A stretch of DNA of 64,000 nucleotides from CAZSMC01 sp964607755 (GTDB lineage Bacteria; Zhuqueibacterota; Zhuqueibacteria; Residuimicrobiales; Krinioviventaceae): assembly GCA_964607755.1 (NCBI GenBank), contig CAZSMC010000016.1, positions 6,549-70,548 of the forward strand, given 5' to 3'. The notes under the pieces are model-generated. The model saw nothing but the letters and a program-made list of their open reading frames with translations. It was not told the origin of the DNA and did no database searches. A program made the position numbers and the translations under genes. Positions 8,955 to 18,558 of the stretch are shown here, one piece after another (the stretch's first letter is position 1; every line of letters starts with the position of its first letter).

Positions 8955-10250
8955 TTATGGATAAAGTCTATACATCATTCGAGGAAATGGAATTGTTTCG
9001 CGCACATGCCTGCGTCCGCAAATCCATGCCAGGGTACGTTCAATGCCGAGTCCAAACCCGGCGTGTTGGACACTGCCATATCGTCGTAAATCAAGATACC
9101 ATTGAAAGGCTTCTTCTGGTAACTCATGTTTTTTTAGATTATCCCACAAGACATTCAGATCATCTTCACGCTGCCCGCCGCCTATAATTTCGCCATAACC
9201 TTCAGGAGCGAGCATATCCACGCAAAGCACACGGTCTGATCTTTCAGGATCGCGTTTCATGTAAAAGGCTTTGATATCTGTCGGATAATGGGTAATCATA
9301 ACCGGCTTTTCAAAATTATTGGAAATGATGGTCTCGTCAGCGCCACCAAAATCATCACCGTCTGTAAAATCAGCGTTTGCATCTTTGAGCAGTTGTACAG
9401 CGTCGTCATAAGTTATTCGGGGAAACGGGCGTTTGATCTTTTCGAGTTTTGAAACGTCTCTTTCTAACACTTCCAGCTCATTGCGGCGGTTCTCGAGTAC
9501 TCGCTGAACAACGAATTCAACCATACCTTCAGCCAGGTCCATGTCCTGGTAAAGGTCGCAAAAAGCGACTTCCGGTTCGATCATCCAAAATTCCGTCAGA
9601 TGCCGGCGGGTTTTGGATTTTTCTGCCCGGAATGTCGGGCCAAAGCAATAGACTTTGCCAAACGCCATTGCAGCCGCTTCCATGTAAAGCTGGCCACTTT
9701 GTGTGAGATAAGCCTTGGAATCGAAATAATCTGTTTCAAAGAGTGTGGTTGTACCTTCACAGGCGCTCGGAGTGAAAATAGGTGCATCAATCAAGGTAAA
9801 CCCCAGCTCATCGAAATAATCTCGAGATGCCTTTATTATTTCATGTCGAATTTTAAGAATGGCATGTTGCTGAGATGAACGCAACCACAGATGCCTGTGA
9901 TCCATGAGAAACTCGATTCCATGCTCTTTAGGTGTGATTGGATATTCCTCTGCAATATGAACGATTTCTACATCCGAGACATCAAGTTCATAACCGCCTT
10001 TTGCTCTGGCATCCGCTTTAACCGTACCGGTTATTTTTAAGGAACTTTCCTGGGTCAAATTCTTGCATGCTTCAAATGTCTGTTCAGAAACATTGCCTTT
10101 AAAAACAACAGCCTGAATTTTTCCGGTGCCGTCTCTTAGCATAATGAACTGAAGTTTTCCTTTACCTGTTTTATTATAAACCCATCCGGATAGCGTTACA
10201 GTTTGTCCATTATAATTCGAAATATCAGAAATATAAATATTCTTTGCCAT
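8955..10250 (-). CDS. asnS: Asparaginyl-tRNA synthetase
   Basis: 431 aa class IIb synthetase. Residues about 1-110 form the OB-fold anticodon-binding domain (VTLSGWVYNKTGKGKLQFI). The catalytic core has motif 2 (FRAEKSKTRRHLTEFWMIEPE, split here into FRAEKSKTRRH and EFWMIEPE) and motif 3 at the C-terminus (GLGIERTLAWICG). The HLTEFWMIEPE form and length favour AsnRS over archaeal-type AspRS. A GAAGGAG ribosome site precedes the ATG. It is followed closely by acyP and apt. Confidence 0.93.
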   Translation of the reverse strand: MAKNIYISDISNYNGQTVTLSGWVYNKTGKGKLQFIMLRDGTGKIQAVVFKGNVSEQTFEACKNLTQESSLKITGTVKADARAKGGYELDVSDVEIVHIAEEYPITPKEHGIEFLMDHRHLWLRSSQQHAILKIRHEIIKASRDYFDELGFTLIDAPIFTPSACEGTTTLFETDYFDSKAYLTQSGQLYMEAAAMAFGKVYCFGPTFRAEKSKTRRHLTEFWMIEPEVAFCDLYQDMDLAEGMVEFVVQRVLENRRNELEVLERDVSKLEKIKRPFPRITYDDAVQLLKDANADFTDGDDFGGADETIISNNFEKPVMITHYPTDIKAFYMKRDPERSDRVLCVDMLAPEGYGEIIGGGQREDDLNVLWDNLKKHELPEEAFQWYLDLRRYGSVQHAGFGLGIERTLAWICGRRHVRETIPFPRMMYRLYP

Positions 10251-10302
10251 TAAAAATTCTCCTTCCTTTCTCGGCTCTATTCGCGGATTTGCCCTGGAAT
10301 CA

Positions 10303-11328
10303 TCAGTACCAAATTTCCGGTTTTACTTCTCGATTAAACAAATCTTCCAATGCTGATTTGGCATCTTTTTGTTCAAAAAGAACGTTATATACCTCCTGAC
10401 TTATCGGCATTTCAACATTATATTTTTTAGCTAATGCGATAACAGATTTGCACGTCCGTACACCCTCTGCCACCATCACCATATTTTCTAGAACCTCATC
10501 CAGGGTTTTGCCCTTACCGATTTGCTCACCGAGATAGCGATTGCGGCTATGTTTGCTCATGCACGTGACAATGAGGTCTCCGATTCCGGATAATCCTGCA
10601 AATGTCATCGGATTGGCTTTCATCTCCTGGCCCAGGCGGGTAATTTCTGCCAGGCCGCGAGGCTGCAAGGCGGCTTTGGTATTATCGCCAAAGCCAGCGC
10701 CGTCGCAAATTCCTGCGGCAATAGCAATGACGTTTTTCAAAGAGCCGCCAAGTTCAACACCTACCACATCATGACTTCTGTACACTCTGAAAAAATGGCT
10801 GGTGAGCGTTTCTTGTACAAAGCGTGCTAAAGGGTCATCTTTGGATGCTACGACAACTGCCGTGGGAATGCCCCGGCTGACTTCTTCGGCGTGACTCGGT
10901 CCGGAGAGAACAGCATATCTGGATGCCACAATGGGCGGCAGTTTTTGTTCAACGATTTGTGAAATACGGCACAAAGAATCGTTTTCTATCCCTTTGGCAC
11001 AATTCACAAGGACACTTTTTTCGAGATTTGGCAGACTGTGCAATTGTTTAATGACGGAACGGGCGACATGCGAAGGCACTACCAGCAAAATCATGGTTGC
11101 GCCTGAAACTGCTTTTTCAATATCATCTGTGATATCAATGTCAGGATGAACAGGAATACCAGGCAGCACTTTGTCTCTTTTCCGTTCGCGGTTCAATTTC
11201 TGGGCGGCTTGAGAATCGAATTCCCATAACGAAACGCGTTGGCCGCTTTTTATGCAATGATTAGCTAATGTAATTCCCCACCCTCCGGCGCCAAGAACGG
11301 CTATTTTTATTTTATTGGCGTTATACAA
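10303..11328 (-). CDS. gpsA: NAD(P)H-dependent glycerol-3-phosphate dehydrogenase
   Basis: 341 aa. It reduces dihydroxyacetone phosphate to sn-glycerol 3-phosphate for phospholipid synthesis. The Rossmann motif is VLGAGGWGITLA (GAGGWG at 13-18). NCAKGIE, LSGPSHAEEV, GGSLKNVIAIAAGI and GLSGIGDLIVT are family hallmarks that include the catalytic Lys. The start codon appears to be TTG at 11328, with CGGAG about six bases upstream and no ATG nearby. It begins 11 bases after the purM stop, so the two are probably in one transcript. Confidence 0.93.
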   Translation of the reverse strand: MYNANKIKIAVLGAGGWGITLANHCIKSGQRVSLWEFDSQAAQKLNRERKRDKVLPGIPVHPDIDITDDIEKAVSGATMILLVVPSHVARSVIKQLHSLPNLEKSVLVNCAKGIENDSLCRISQIVEQKLPPIVASRYAVLSGPSHAEEVSRGIPTAVVVASKDDPLARFVQETLTSHFFRVYRSHDVVGVELGGSLKNVIAIAAGICDGAGFGDNTKAALQPRGLAEITRLGQEMKANPMTFAGLSGIGDLIVTCMSKHSRNRYLGEQIGKGKTLDEVLENMVMVAEGVRTCKSVIALAKKYNVEMPISQEVYNVLFEQKDAKSALEDLFNREVKPEIWY

Positions 11329-11338
11329 TCTGACTCCG

Positions 11339-12328
11339 TTATATTACTTTGCCAATGACAAAGGGATTTTCATTGACACTTGAAAGTTTTTCTGTAACCT
11401 CTGAAACGGCGTCTTTCGATACAATAAAAACCAATCCAATACCAAGGTTAAATGTTCGCCGCATTTCTTTATCCGAGATGTTCCCATAATCCTGAAAAAG
11501 TTTAAATACAGTTGGAATGTCCCAGCTTTGCCAATCTATTTGGAGATTTAGGTTTTTTAAGAGGCGCTTTGTGTTGCCTTCCAATCCGCCGCCGGTAATA
11601 TGGCTGATGCCATGTAATCCTGAATAGTCTCTGACAGCCTGAATACACTTACGATAACTTTTATGCACTTTTAATAAGATTTCTCCCCATGAGCTTTCAA
11701 GTTCTGGCACATAATCCGTGAATTCGATCTTTTTCACTTTGAGGATTTTTCGAGCGAGGGAATATCCATTTGTATGCAGACCATTGGAGGGGATTCCGAT
11801 CAACACATCATTTTTTTCGATACGGTCACCGGTAATTATTTTTTCCCGATCGATCAATCCGATAATCGAACCAGCAAGGTCATACTCGCCTGGCGAATAA
11901 AATCCCGGCATTTCAGCCGTTTCACCGCCAACAAGCGCACAAGAATTTTCCTTGCACGCCAGTGCCATGCCTTTTACGATTTCTTTAATAATGTCAGGTT
12001 TCAGGTCTACAGTACCTATATAATCGGTAAAAGCGACAGGGTCCGCTCCTGAGGACATAATATCGTTCACACAATGATTGACCAGATCCTGCCCCACCGT
12101 ATCATGTTTGTTCATGGCAAAGGCGATTTTAAGTTTGGTACCAACGCCGTCGATACTTGTTACAACAACTGGCTTTTTATATTTGTTTAAGTCAATGGCG
12201 TAAAACCCTGAAAACAAGCCAATTCCGCCGAGAACGTTTTCATTTTTCGTTGCATCGGCCAGGTCGCTTATATTTTTTGTCGACGCTTCAGCCGCTTCCA
12301 AATCAACACCAGAATTTTTATAATTCAT
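11339..12328 (-). CDS. purM: Phosphoribosylformylglycinamidine cyclo-ligase (AIR synthetase)
   Basis: 329 aa with the chosen start. It catalyses the ATP-dependent ring closure of FGAM to AIR in purine synthesis. The start MNYKNSGVDLEAAEAS is the canonical N-terminus and its ATG overlaps the preceding DUF4416 stop by four bases (12325-12328); a longer open frame upstream would add 44 residues unlike any PurM. Motifs visible are TSIDGVGTKLKIA, DIMSSGADP, ALVGGETAEMPGFY and ISHITGGGLEGN. It is an isolated purine gene here, flanked by DUF4416 and gpsA. Confidence 0.94.
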   Translation of the reverse strand: MNYKNSGVDLEAAEASTKNISDLADATKNENVLGGIGLFSGFYAIDLNKYKKPVVVTSIDGVGTKLKIAFAMNKHDTVGQDLVNHCVNDIMSSGADPVAFTDYIGTVDLKPDIIKEIVKGMALACKENSCALVGGETAEMPGFYSPGEYDLAGSIIGLIDREKIITGDRIEKNDVLIGIPSNGLHTNGYSLARKILKVKKIEFTDYVPELESSWGEILLKVHKSYRKCIQAVRDYSGLHGISHITGGGLEGNTKRLLKNLNLQIDWQSWDIPTVFKLFQDYGNISDKEMRRTFNLGIGLVFIVSKDAVSEVTEKLSSVNENPFVIGKVI

Positions 12329-12867
12329 TCCCAAAAGTCTCGTCCTAATTTTAAAAGTTCTATATAATCGTTGCGCAGTTTTGTGAAAAATAAAAGTGCC
12401 ACATCCGATTTGTAATCCGGATAAGTCCAGGAAAAAGTTCGAAAAGCGCCATGTCGCCAATAAAGCTCAACATCGCCATAAATACCGTTCTTTAAATAGA
12501 TTCGGTGACTGAAATTCTTTGTCGTAGCAAGCACAAGTTTGGGTTTTTCAATATATCCCGGATCAATATTCACTGTACGAGTGGCATTTACACTCATATT
12601 TTCTTCTATTTTGTTTGAAATTAATTTGATATCAGCAATAAGAGCCGGATCAATCAATCGTTTAAAAGAGCAATAGTACTTTTGAAGCTGATTTCCCATT
12701 TCGCTATCGTAATATGACGTATGTTGAAACGGAAAGATTTTGGATTTTGTATACAATTTGCCAAAATTTTTAATCAGCTCATTTTCAGCATATCGCGCTT
12801 TTTCTGCATCGCTGTAGCATATTGCTGTAATGAGACACACCTTGTCGGGAGTTCTGGCTTTTCCCAT
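12325..12867 (-). CDS. DUF4416 family protein
   Basis: 180 aa. The sequence matches the DUF4416 pattern: KARTPDKVCLITAICYSD at the start, HTSYYDSEMG in the middle, then RTVNIDPGYIEKPKLVLAT and HRIYLKNGIYGDVELYW, ending in TWTYPDYKS-like SWTYPDYKSD. The function of the family is unknown. It is soluble, with no signal peptide. It is translationally coupled to purM through an ATGA overlap, which hints at a link to nucleotide metabolism, but this is only context. Confidence 0.85.
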   Translation of the reverse strand: MGKARTPDKVCLITAICYSDAEKARYAENELIKNFGKLYTKSKIFPFQHTSYYDSEMGNQLQKYYCSFKRLIDPALIADIKLISNKIEENMSVNATRTVNIDPGYIEKPKLVLATTKNFSHRIYLKNGIYGDVELYWRHGAFRTFSWTYPDYKSDVALLFFTKLRNDYIELLKLGRDFWE

Positions 12868-12946
12868 AATCAGCTCTATCCTGGATTAAATATGACTATT
12901 ATTGGAACGAAAATCAAGAAAAATAACGACTATCTTTGACAGAATA

Positions 12947-12970
12947 GTCCGGTGGCAATTACCACCGGAC
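12947..12970 (-). terminator. Hairpin downstream of xylA
   Basis: A perfect 9-bp stem (GTCCGGTGG / CCACCGGAC) with a 6-base loop starts 12 bases after the xylA stop on the minus strand. There is only a weak T-run after it, so it may be a Rho-independent terminator or an RNA-stabilising end structure. Confidence 0.5.
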
Positions 12971-12981
12971 CTGGGACATGC

Positions 12982-14316
12982 TTATATGAATTGATTAATA
13001 ATGCTTTCGTACAACTCTTGTTGCCCGCTTATTTGTTTTGGTTCGCCTTTCTTAACAGCCAAATTGCAAAGCTCTTCCAAAGACAATTTGCCGTTTTCAA
13101 AGGCGGCGCCGTCACCGCTATCAAAAGAGGCGTAGCGTTCTTTGCGTAATTTGGGCACATCGGATTCCTGCAGGATGCGGTCAGCGATGATCAATCCTCG
13201 AGCCAGTGTATCTATCGCCATGATGTGAGCGATGAAAATGTCCTGCAAATCGGTTGAGCTTCGCCGAATCTTGGCATCGAAATTCATGCCACCCTGGCCA
13301 ATACCGCCGTTTCGCAACAGCACCATCATTAATTCTACAGCATCATACAAATTATGCAAGAATTCATCGGTATCCCAACCGTTAAAGGGGTCTCCCTGAT
13401 TGACATCCAGACTACCGAACAAACCGGCATCAAAAGCAGTTTGTACTTCGTGAGCAAACGTATGCCCTGCTAATGTGGCGTGATTGTTTTCAATATTAAT
13501 CTTGAAATCTTTATCAAGACCGTACCGGTTCAGAAATCCGATCACAGTAGATGTATCGTAATCATATTGATGCTTTGTTGGTTCCATGGGTTTTGGTTCG
13601 ATGAGAAAATTCCCTTTGAAACCGATTTTTCTGCCATAATCACGGGCTTTGCTAAGAAACATGGCAAGGTGATCGATTTCTCTTTTCATGTCCGTATTAA
13701 GGAGAGTAAAATAGCCTTCCCGTCCTCCCCAAAACACATAATTTTGTCCGCCTAATTCGACGTTGGCATCAAGCGCGGCTTTGACCTGTGAAGCGACAAA
13801 AGTAAGAACATGAAAATCCGGATTCGTTGCCGCACCGTTCATATATCTCGGGTGAGAAAAGACATTGGCTGTTGCCCATAAAAGTTGAACACCCGATTCT
13901 TGCTGTTTCTTTTTCGCCTTTTCAACGAGGTCTTTTAAATTATCTTCCGATTCCACGACTGTCCGGCCTTCGGGTGCCATGTCACGATCGTGAAAACAAT
14001 AGAACGGCACGCCAAGTTTGGTAATGAATTCGAATGCAGCATCCAGTTTATTGTAAGCAACTTGCATGGCATCATCGCCTTCCAGCCACGGCAAGGGTTG
14101 CGGACCTGGTCCAAACGGATCATCGCCGGCATTACAGAAGGTGTGCCAGTACGCAATTGCAAAACGAAAATGGTCTTTCATTGGCTTTCCGGCAACCACT
14201 TTCTCGGGATCGTACCATTTAAAAGCCAGAGGGTTTGTGGAATCAGGTCCTTTGTATTTAATTTTTTGAATACCGGGAAAATATTCCTTGTTGCCAATTG
14301 TCACGTTGGTAGCCAT
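12982..14316 (-). CDS. xylA: Xylose isomerase
   Basis: 444 aa class II xylose isomerase (D-xylose to D-xylulose; divalent metal enzyme). The start at 14316 is set by AGGAG eight bases upstream and gives the usual MATNVTIGNKEYFPGI N-terminus; an upstream in-frame Met would add 26 residues. Visible signatures: FAIAYWHTFCNAGDDPFG, YCFHDRDMAPEG with the catalytic His, VFWGGREGY, LIEPKPMEPTKHQYD, NIENNHATLAGHTF and the metal-site DVNQGD. No xylulokinase or transporter is adjacent, so the pathway partners lie elsewhere. It stands among housekeeping genes, not in a sugar operon. Confidence 0.95.
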   Translation of the reverse strand: MATNVTIGNKEYFPGIQKIKYKGPDSTNPLAFKWYDPEKVVAGKPMKDHFRFAIAYWHTFCNAGDDPFGPGPQPLPWLEGDDAMQVAYNKLDAAFEFITKLGVPFYCFHDRDMAPEGRTVVESEDNLKDLVEKAKKKQQESGVQLLWATANVFSHPRYMNGAATNPDFHVLTFVASQVKAALDANVELGGQNYVFWGGREGYFTLLNTDMKREIDHLAMFLSKARDYGRKIGFKGNFLIEPKPMEPTKHQYDYDTSTVIGFLNRYGLDKDFKINIENNHATLAGHTFAHEVQTAFDAGLFGSLDVNQGDPFNGWDTDEFLHNLYDAVELMMVLLRNGGIGQGGMNFDAKIRRSSTDLQDIFIAHIMAIDTLARGLIIADRILQESDVPKLRKERYASFDSGDGAAFENGKLSLEELCNLAVKKGEPKQISGQQELYESIINQFI

Positions 14317-14368
14317 CTTTTTAACTCCTGTTTTTTGTTTATAAATAACTTTGATTACTTTTATTTTT

Positions 14369-15628
14369 TTACGGGAAAATACCTCGTGCTTCAATAGCGT
14401 CTGCCACGCGTTTCACAGCGATCATCATTGCTGCGCTGCGCATGTCAATGGATTCGCGGCACGTAATGTCCCACACCGCAGCGAAACTCTTTTTCATCAC
14501 TTTTTCAAGATTAAAGTTAACTTCGTCTTCATCCCAAAAAAAGGATTGAATACTCTGCACCCATTCAAAATATGAAACAACCACACCACCGCTGTTCGCA
14601 AGAATATCCGGCACGATGATTTTATTTCGTTTCAGTAAAACCTCTTCAGCTTCGGGGGTAGTGGGACCGTTTGCGCCCTCGACAATGGCACGGGCTTTGA
14701 TGTTTTCCGCATTTTCAAGAGTTATTTGTTTTTCTATTGCGGCAGGAATCAATATGTCCACATCAAGTTCCAGAAGCTCCTTGTTTGATATTTTAGAAAC
14801 CCCCGGCGCATCAAATCCGGCCAGGAGATTGTGTTTTGTAGTCTGACAATGTTCGAGCATGGCAGGAATCGGCAGTCCGTCAGGTTGATAATAAGCACCG
14901 GAAACATCGCTGACCCCAACAATCTTGCATCCCTTTTGATAAAGCAAAATCGCGCTAACACTGCCCACATTACCGAAACCCTGAATGGCAATTGTCGTCT
15001 CGCCTGGATTTTTCCCCAGGCGATTTAACAGTTCAATCGTGTTAAACATTACACCCCGGCCGGTAGCTTCTTTGCGCCCTAGACTGCCGCCGAGTTCGAC
15101 AGCTTTGCCGGTCACAATATCCAGAACAGTTGAGCCCTGGTACATGCTCACAGTGTCCATGATCCAACCCATGGTTTTCCAGTTTGTGTTGATATCCGGT
15201 GCCGGAATATCCCGGTGGGGCCCTAAAATCGGCATGATGGCCACTGTGTACCGGCGAGTCAACCGGCGGATTTCTTCTTCTTCCATTTGCGTCACGTCAA
15301 CCTGAACTCCGCCCTTGGCGCCGCCATAGGGAATATTAACCACCGCGCACTTCCAGGTCATCCACATAGCCAGTGCTCTGACTTCATCTATGGTGACGCT
15401 CTGGTGAAAACGGATACCCCCCTTGCACGGTCCCCTGGCATTAGAATGCTGCACCCGGTGACCGGTAAATACTTTGATGCTGCCATCGTTCATAACGACC
15501 GGACATGAAACTGTGAGCTCGCGTTCTGTGTGAGCAAGAACTTGATAAGTATTTGGATTGAGCTTTAATCTCTCTGCAGCACTTTTCAGTTGCTGCAGTG
15601 CCATCGAATGAATGCCGTTTTTAACCAT
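14369..15628 (-). CDS. gdhA: Glutamate dehydrogenase (Glu/Leu/Phe/Val family)
   Basis: 419 aa hexameric-type dehydrogenase that interconverts glutamate with 2-oxoglutarate and ammonia. The substrate region has NARGPCKGGIRFHQS, MTWKCAVVNIPYGGAKGGV with the catalytic Lys, and the dinucleotide-binding GFGNVGSVSA. VEGANGPTTPEAE and PDILANSGGVVVSYFEW are typical of the family. An AAGGAAAAAGG stretch precedes the start at 15628. Cofactor preference cannot be decided from sequence by eye. Together with ptb-buk it fits amino-acid fermentation. Confidence 0.92.
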   Translation of the reverse strand: MVKNGIHSMALQQLKSAAERLKLNPNTYQVLAHTERELTVSCPVVMNDGSIKVFTGHRVQHSNARGPCKGGIRFHQSVTIDEVRALAMWMTWKCAVVNIPYGGAKGGVQVDVTQMEEEEIRRLTRRYTVAIMPILGPHRDIPAPDINTNWKTMGWIMDTVSMYQGSTVLDIVTGKAVELGGSLGRKEATGRGVMFNTIELLNRLGKNPGETTIAIQGFGNVGSVSAILLYQKGCKIVGVSDVSGAYYQPDGLPIPAMLEHCQTTKHNLLAGFDAPGVSKISNKELLELDVDILIPAAIEKQITLENAENIKARAIVEGANGPTTPEAEEVLLKRNKIIVPDILANSGGVVVSYFEWVQSIQSFFWDEDEVNFNLEKVMKKSFAAVWDITCRESIDMRSAAMMIAVKRVADAIEARGIFP

Positions 15629-15655
15629 AACCTTTTTCCTTATTTTTCGACTCTT

Positions 15656-16075
15656 TTACATACCGAATATTTGCTTTTTTGCTTTTTCTATTTCACGGCG
15701 TTCTTTTTTTGTGGGACGACCTTTATTTTTACGGCGTTTTATTTTGTATGATTGTTCATGAAGACGTGCCAGTTCTTTGGCTTCTTCAGATAATTCAACT
15801 TTTTCCTCGTCATACAATGAACGCGCATCTTTTGATGACACATTTTGTTCACTCACTGCCAGAACCGTGTAGTTCACGAACTTTCCGTTTCTTTTTCTTA
15901 CAGTAATCCGGTCGCCTCTTTTGATGATTTTTGATGGTTTTGTCGTTTCACCATTCACTTTAACTCTGCGCGCATCGCACGCTTTTGCTGCTTGTGCGCG
16001 TGTTTTAAACAAACAAGAAATGTTCAGCCATTTATCAATTCGCTGAACACCATTTTCATCTCCAATGTGTGCCAT
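15656..16075 (-). CDS. S4-domain RNA-binding protein (Hsp15-like)
   Basis: 139 aa. Residues about 10-70 are an S4 domain (RIDKWLNISCLFKTRAQAAKAC, VKVNGETTKPSKIIKRGDRITV) as in Hsp15/HslR and RqcP, which bind 23S rRNA or stalled 50S subunits. The C-terminus is a long Lys/Arg-rich tail (YKIKRRKNKGRPTKKERREIE). It starts three bases after the mlaD stop, so it is probably co-translated with the Mla genes, although the functions appear unrelated. Confidence 0.85.
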   Translation of the reverse strand: MAHIGDENGVQRIDKWLNISCLFKTRAQAAKACDARRVKVNGETTKPSKIIKRGDRITVRKRNGKFVNYTVLAVSEQNVSSKDARSLYDEEKVELSEEAKELARLHEQSYKIKRRKNKGRPTKKERREIEKAKKQIFGM

Positions 16076-16078
16076 AAT

Positions 16079-17044
16079 TTAAAAAAGCTCTACTTTGATA
16101 TACCGATGCGGATTTTCCTTTAAATCTTTTATCAAGCTATCCAAATTCATTGTTACAGTCACAAGGTGCATGTACAGTTCCTTGTTTTTTGCCAATTGTC
16201 CCAGCGTTCCTTCGCCGCTGTTAACATTCTCGAGCAATGCATTTAATTCATGTAATCCGGTCATTGTTTCGTCATAAAATTTCTCGTCATATAAAAGTTT
16301 GCTCATTGTACTCTTGCCGCTAATTAGGCTATCGACCAAATCATTCGAGTTTTTCATAAGATTCGTTAGACTGAAAAAAAATGTGCTATCTTTGATCATT
16401 GTCGAGATGCCTCGGTTCTCATTCAGCTTTTTACTCAAACCAACAAGATCAGTTAAAAGTGTATCCAATGTAAAATATAGGCGTGACTCATTGAGCAACT
16501 TCCCGATAGTGCCTTCTCCATCAGTCATTTTTTGGGATAGATTGTTGAGATTTTCTGCCGCTTTTTTCAAAAGTGAAAGCGCTTCTGTACTTTCATCCAC
16601 TAACAATTCAATATCGACCGGATCCGCACCTTCGAGTTCATCACCGTCTTTGAGAACGCGATGTTCAGGATGTCCCATGGTAATGCCAACAAATTTGTCT
16701 CCTAAAAGTCCGAGTGTGCCGATATGTGCCTTAGAATCCTGACGAATCCTTTGCTGAACTTTTCTGAATATTTCCAACTCGATCTGTATTTTTTGATTCT
16801 CCAACTTTTGACTAAAATCCACACTAGTGACTGTTCCAACATGAACCCCATTTAGCCGCACTGGTGCACCTGGCTGCAAACCATTCACCCGGGACATTTG
16901 CACAAAAAGCCGGTAACGTTCCCGAAGCAGCCCTTGCTGGTCACCAACTGCAAAAATGACAAAGATAATAATGGCTATGCCAATCAAAATCGTGATGGCA
17001 ACGCGAATTTCATGTTTGCGTTCTTCAAGCTGTCGATTATTCAT
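16079..17044 (-). CDS. MlaD-like MCE-domain substrate-binding protein
   Basis: 321 aa. One N-terminal membrane anchor (VAITILIGIAIIIFVIFAV, about 13-33) is followed by an MCE domain (about 40-125: RVNGLQPGAPVRLNGVHVGTV, HIGTLGLLGDKFVGI), which forms the lipid-carrying ring of Mla-type transporters. The rest is helical with repeated 'GEGTIGKLLNE / GEGTLGQLAKN' units typical of the long MCE tails in this group. The ATG overlaps the ATPase stop by four bases. Together with the two upstream genes it makes an MlaEFD inner-membrane complex for phospholipid traffic. Confidence 0.9.
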   Translation of the reverse strand: MNNRQLEERKHEIRVAITILIGIAIIIFVIFAVGDQQGLLRERYRLFVQMSRVNGLQPGAPVRLNGVHVGTVTSVDFSQKLENQKIQIELEIFRKVQQRIRQDSKAHIGTLGLLGDKFVGITMGHPEHRVLKDGDELEGADPVDIELLVDESTEALSLLKKAAENLNNLSQKMTDGEGTIGKLLNESRLYFTLDTLLTDLVGLSKKLNENRGISTMIKDSTFFFSLTNLMKNSNDLVDSLISGKSTMSKLLYDEKFYDETMTGLHELNALLENVNSGEGTLGQLAKNKELYMHLVTVTMNLDSLIKDLKENPHRYIKVELF

Positions 17045-17781
17045 TTTGCCCCTGCGATAAAAGTTCTAACAAATTCATTTTGGCTATTTTTAACATTTTC
17101 AATAGAGCCGCACTCGATTATTTGTCCATTATCGATCATTGCCACCCTGTCAGCCACGCCGAAACCGCTTTCGAGTTCATGTGTAACCACAATCGACGTC
17201 ACGCCATATTGTTTTTGCGTCTTCCGGATAAGTGCATTTATTGTCGTTGATGTGATGGGATCTAAACCGGTTGTGGGTTCATCGTATAGCATAATTTGCG
17301 GTTGATAAGCCATAGCCCGTGCCAGAGCAACTCTTTTTTTCATGCCGCCGGACAATTCAGCCGGCATCAACAATTCAGTTCCAGCCAAATTTACAAATTC
17401 AAGATTTCTCGCGACAATTTGGTCGATCTCAGATTGCTCTTTGTCAAAATGTTCGGTGAGTGTAAAAGCAACATTCTCGCCGACGGTTAAAGAATCAAAC
17501 AGAGCAGACCCCTGAAAAAGCATGCCAAATTTCTGCCGGACCTGAAACATATCTTTTTCTGCCATTAGGGTTATGTCCTGCCCATCTACCGTGACAGTGC
17601 CGCTGTCCGCCAGTAAAAGTCCCAATAATATTTTTAACAGGACACTTTTGCCGCAGCCACTACGTCCCAAAATGACCAGGGTTTCCCCTTCATATACCGT
17701 CAATGAAAGTCCTCGCAGAACACGATTGTCTTCAAAGGATTTGTAAATATTTTTAAATATGATTTTTGGCTTGTTGTTCAT
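17041..17781 (-). CDS. MlaF-like ABC transporter ATPase
   Basis: 246 aa ABC ATPase. Walker A is GRSGCGKS (39-46), the Q-loop is in LFQGSALFDSLT, the signature is LSGGMKKR (143-150), Walker B is IMLYDEPT (163-170) and the switch His is in VVTHE. 'LSGGMKKRVALARAMAYQPQ' and 'YDEPTTGLDP' are characteristic of the Mla/MCE family rather than of sugar importers. It is encoded between MlaE and MlaD and energises that complex. Confidence 0.93.
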   Translation of the reverse strand: MNNKPKIIFKNIYKSFEDNRVLRGLSLTVYEGETLVILGRSGCGKSVLLKILLGLLLADSGTVTVDGQDITLMAEKDMFQVRQKFGMLFQGSALFDSLTVGENVAFTLTEHFDKEQSEIDQIVARNLEFVNLAGTELLMPAELSGGMKKRVALARAMAYQPQIMLYDEPTTGLDPITSTTINALIRKTQKQYGVTSIVVTHELESGFGVADRVAMIDNGQIIECGSIENVKNSQNEFVRTFIAGAK

Positions 17782-17790
17782 GAGATCATT

Positions 17791-18558
17791 TTACGAAACT
17801 GTTAGAGTGACCTTGGTTATTAAAAAATCAAGAACAAATATTAAAATAGACGAATAGACAACAGCTCTTGTGGTAGCCTCCCCAACTCCTTTGGTTCCTC
17901 CTTTTACAGTAAAGCCCAGATAGCACGCCACAGTAGAAATTGCCATGGCAAACACAAACGGCTTTATCATTCCGGAAAGAATATCTGAAAAAAACAAATA
18001 CCGTATTGAAATAGACCAGTAGAATTGCGTACTGATACCAAGCGCGCTGGTTGAAACCACCCACCCTCCTATCACTGCGCAAAGGTCACCAATTGCGACC
18101 AGCACAGGAAGCATAATAACAAGCGCGATAAAACGCGTTTTCGCCAGCTTTTTATAGGGATTGGTGCCCATCGCCCGCATGGCTTCAATTTGTTCTGTAA
18201 CTGTCATCGAACCAAGTTCTGCAGTGATGCCTGCCCCCACGCGTCCGGCAACAACGAGCGAGGTCAACACCGGACCTAGCTCACGGACAATGGCCACGCT
18301 GAGCACTGAGCCGGTGTACATTTTGGCGCCAAAAATTGCCATCTCGTGGCCGAACTGTAGGGCCAGTACAAGTCCGCTAAAGGTAGCCGTCATAATAACA
18401 ATAACGAGACTTTTAACACCGATGGCATGCATTTGTTCTAATGTATCGCGAAAATAATAGGGTCGAGTGAAAGAATAAAGCAGAGACCGGCCAAACATTT
18501 CAGCCAGATCATGAAGGACAACGAGTGCGTTTAAAATATTACGAGAGTAGCTTTTCAA
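17791..18558 (-). CDS. MlaE-like permease
   Basis: 255 aa integral membrane protein of the MlaE family. Its signatures are FSGLVLALQFGHEM, GAKMYTGSVLSVAIVRELGPVLTSL (in two parts here) and GRVGAGITAELGSMTVTEQIEA with the MRAMGTNP box, which couples to the ATPase. It is the first gene of the Mla cassette and, being at the head of the leftward run, is likely the start of the transcript. The predicted partner proteins are encoded immediately downstream. Confidence 0.93.
   Translation of the reverse strand: MKSYSRNILNALVVLHDLAEMFGRSLLYSFTRPYYFRDTLEQMHAIGVKSLVIVIMTATFSGLVLALQFGHEMAIFGAKMYTGSVLSVAIVRELGPVLTSLVVAGRVGAGITAELGSMTVTEQIEAMRAMGTNPYKKLAKTRFIALVIMLPVLVAIGDLCAVIGGWVVSTSALGISTQFYWSISIRYLFFSDILSGMIKPFVFAMAISTVACYLGFTVKGGTKGVGEATTRAVVYSSILIFVLDFLITKVTLTVS

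Noticed and set aside
12329..12460. Longer N-terminus of purM
   Set aside because: It would overlap DUF4416 coding by 130 bases; the ATGA overlap start gives the canonical PurM N-terminus.
14317..14394. Longer N-terminus of xylA
   Set aside because: The internal ATG at 14316 has a strong AGGAG site and matches the family start.
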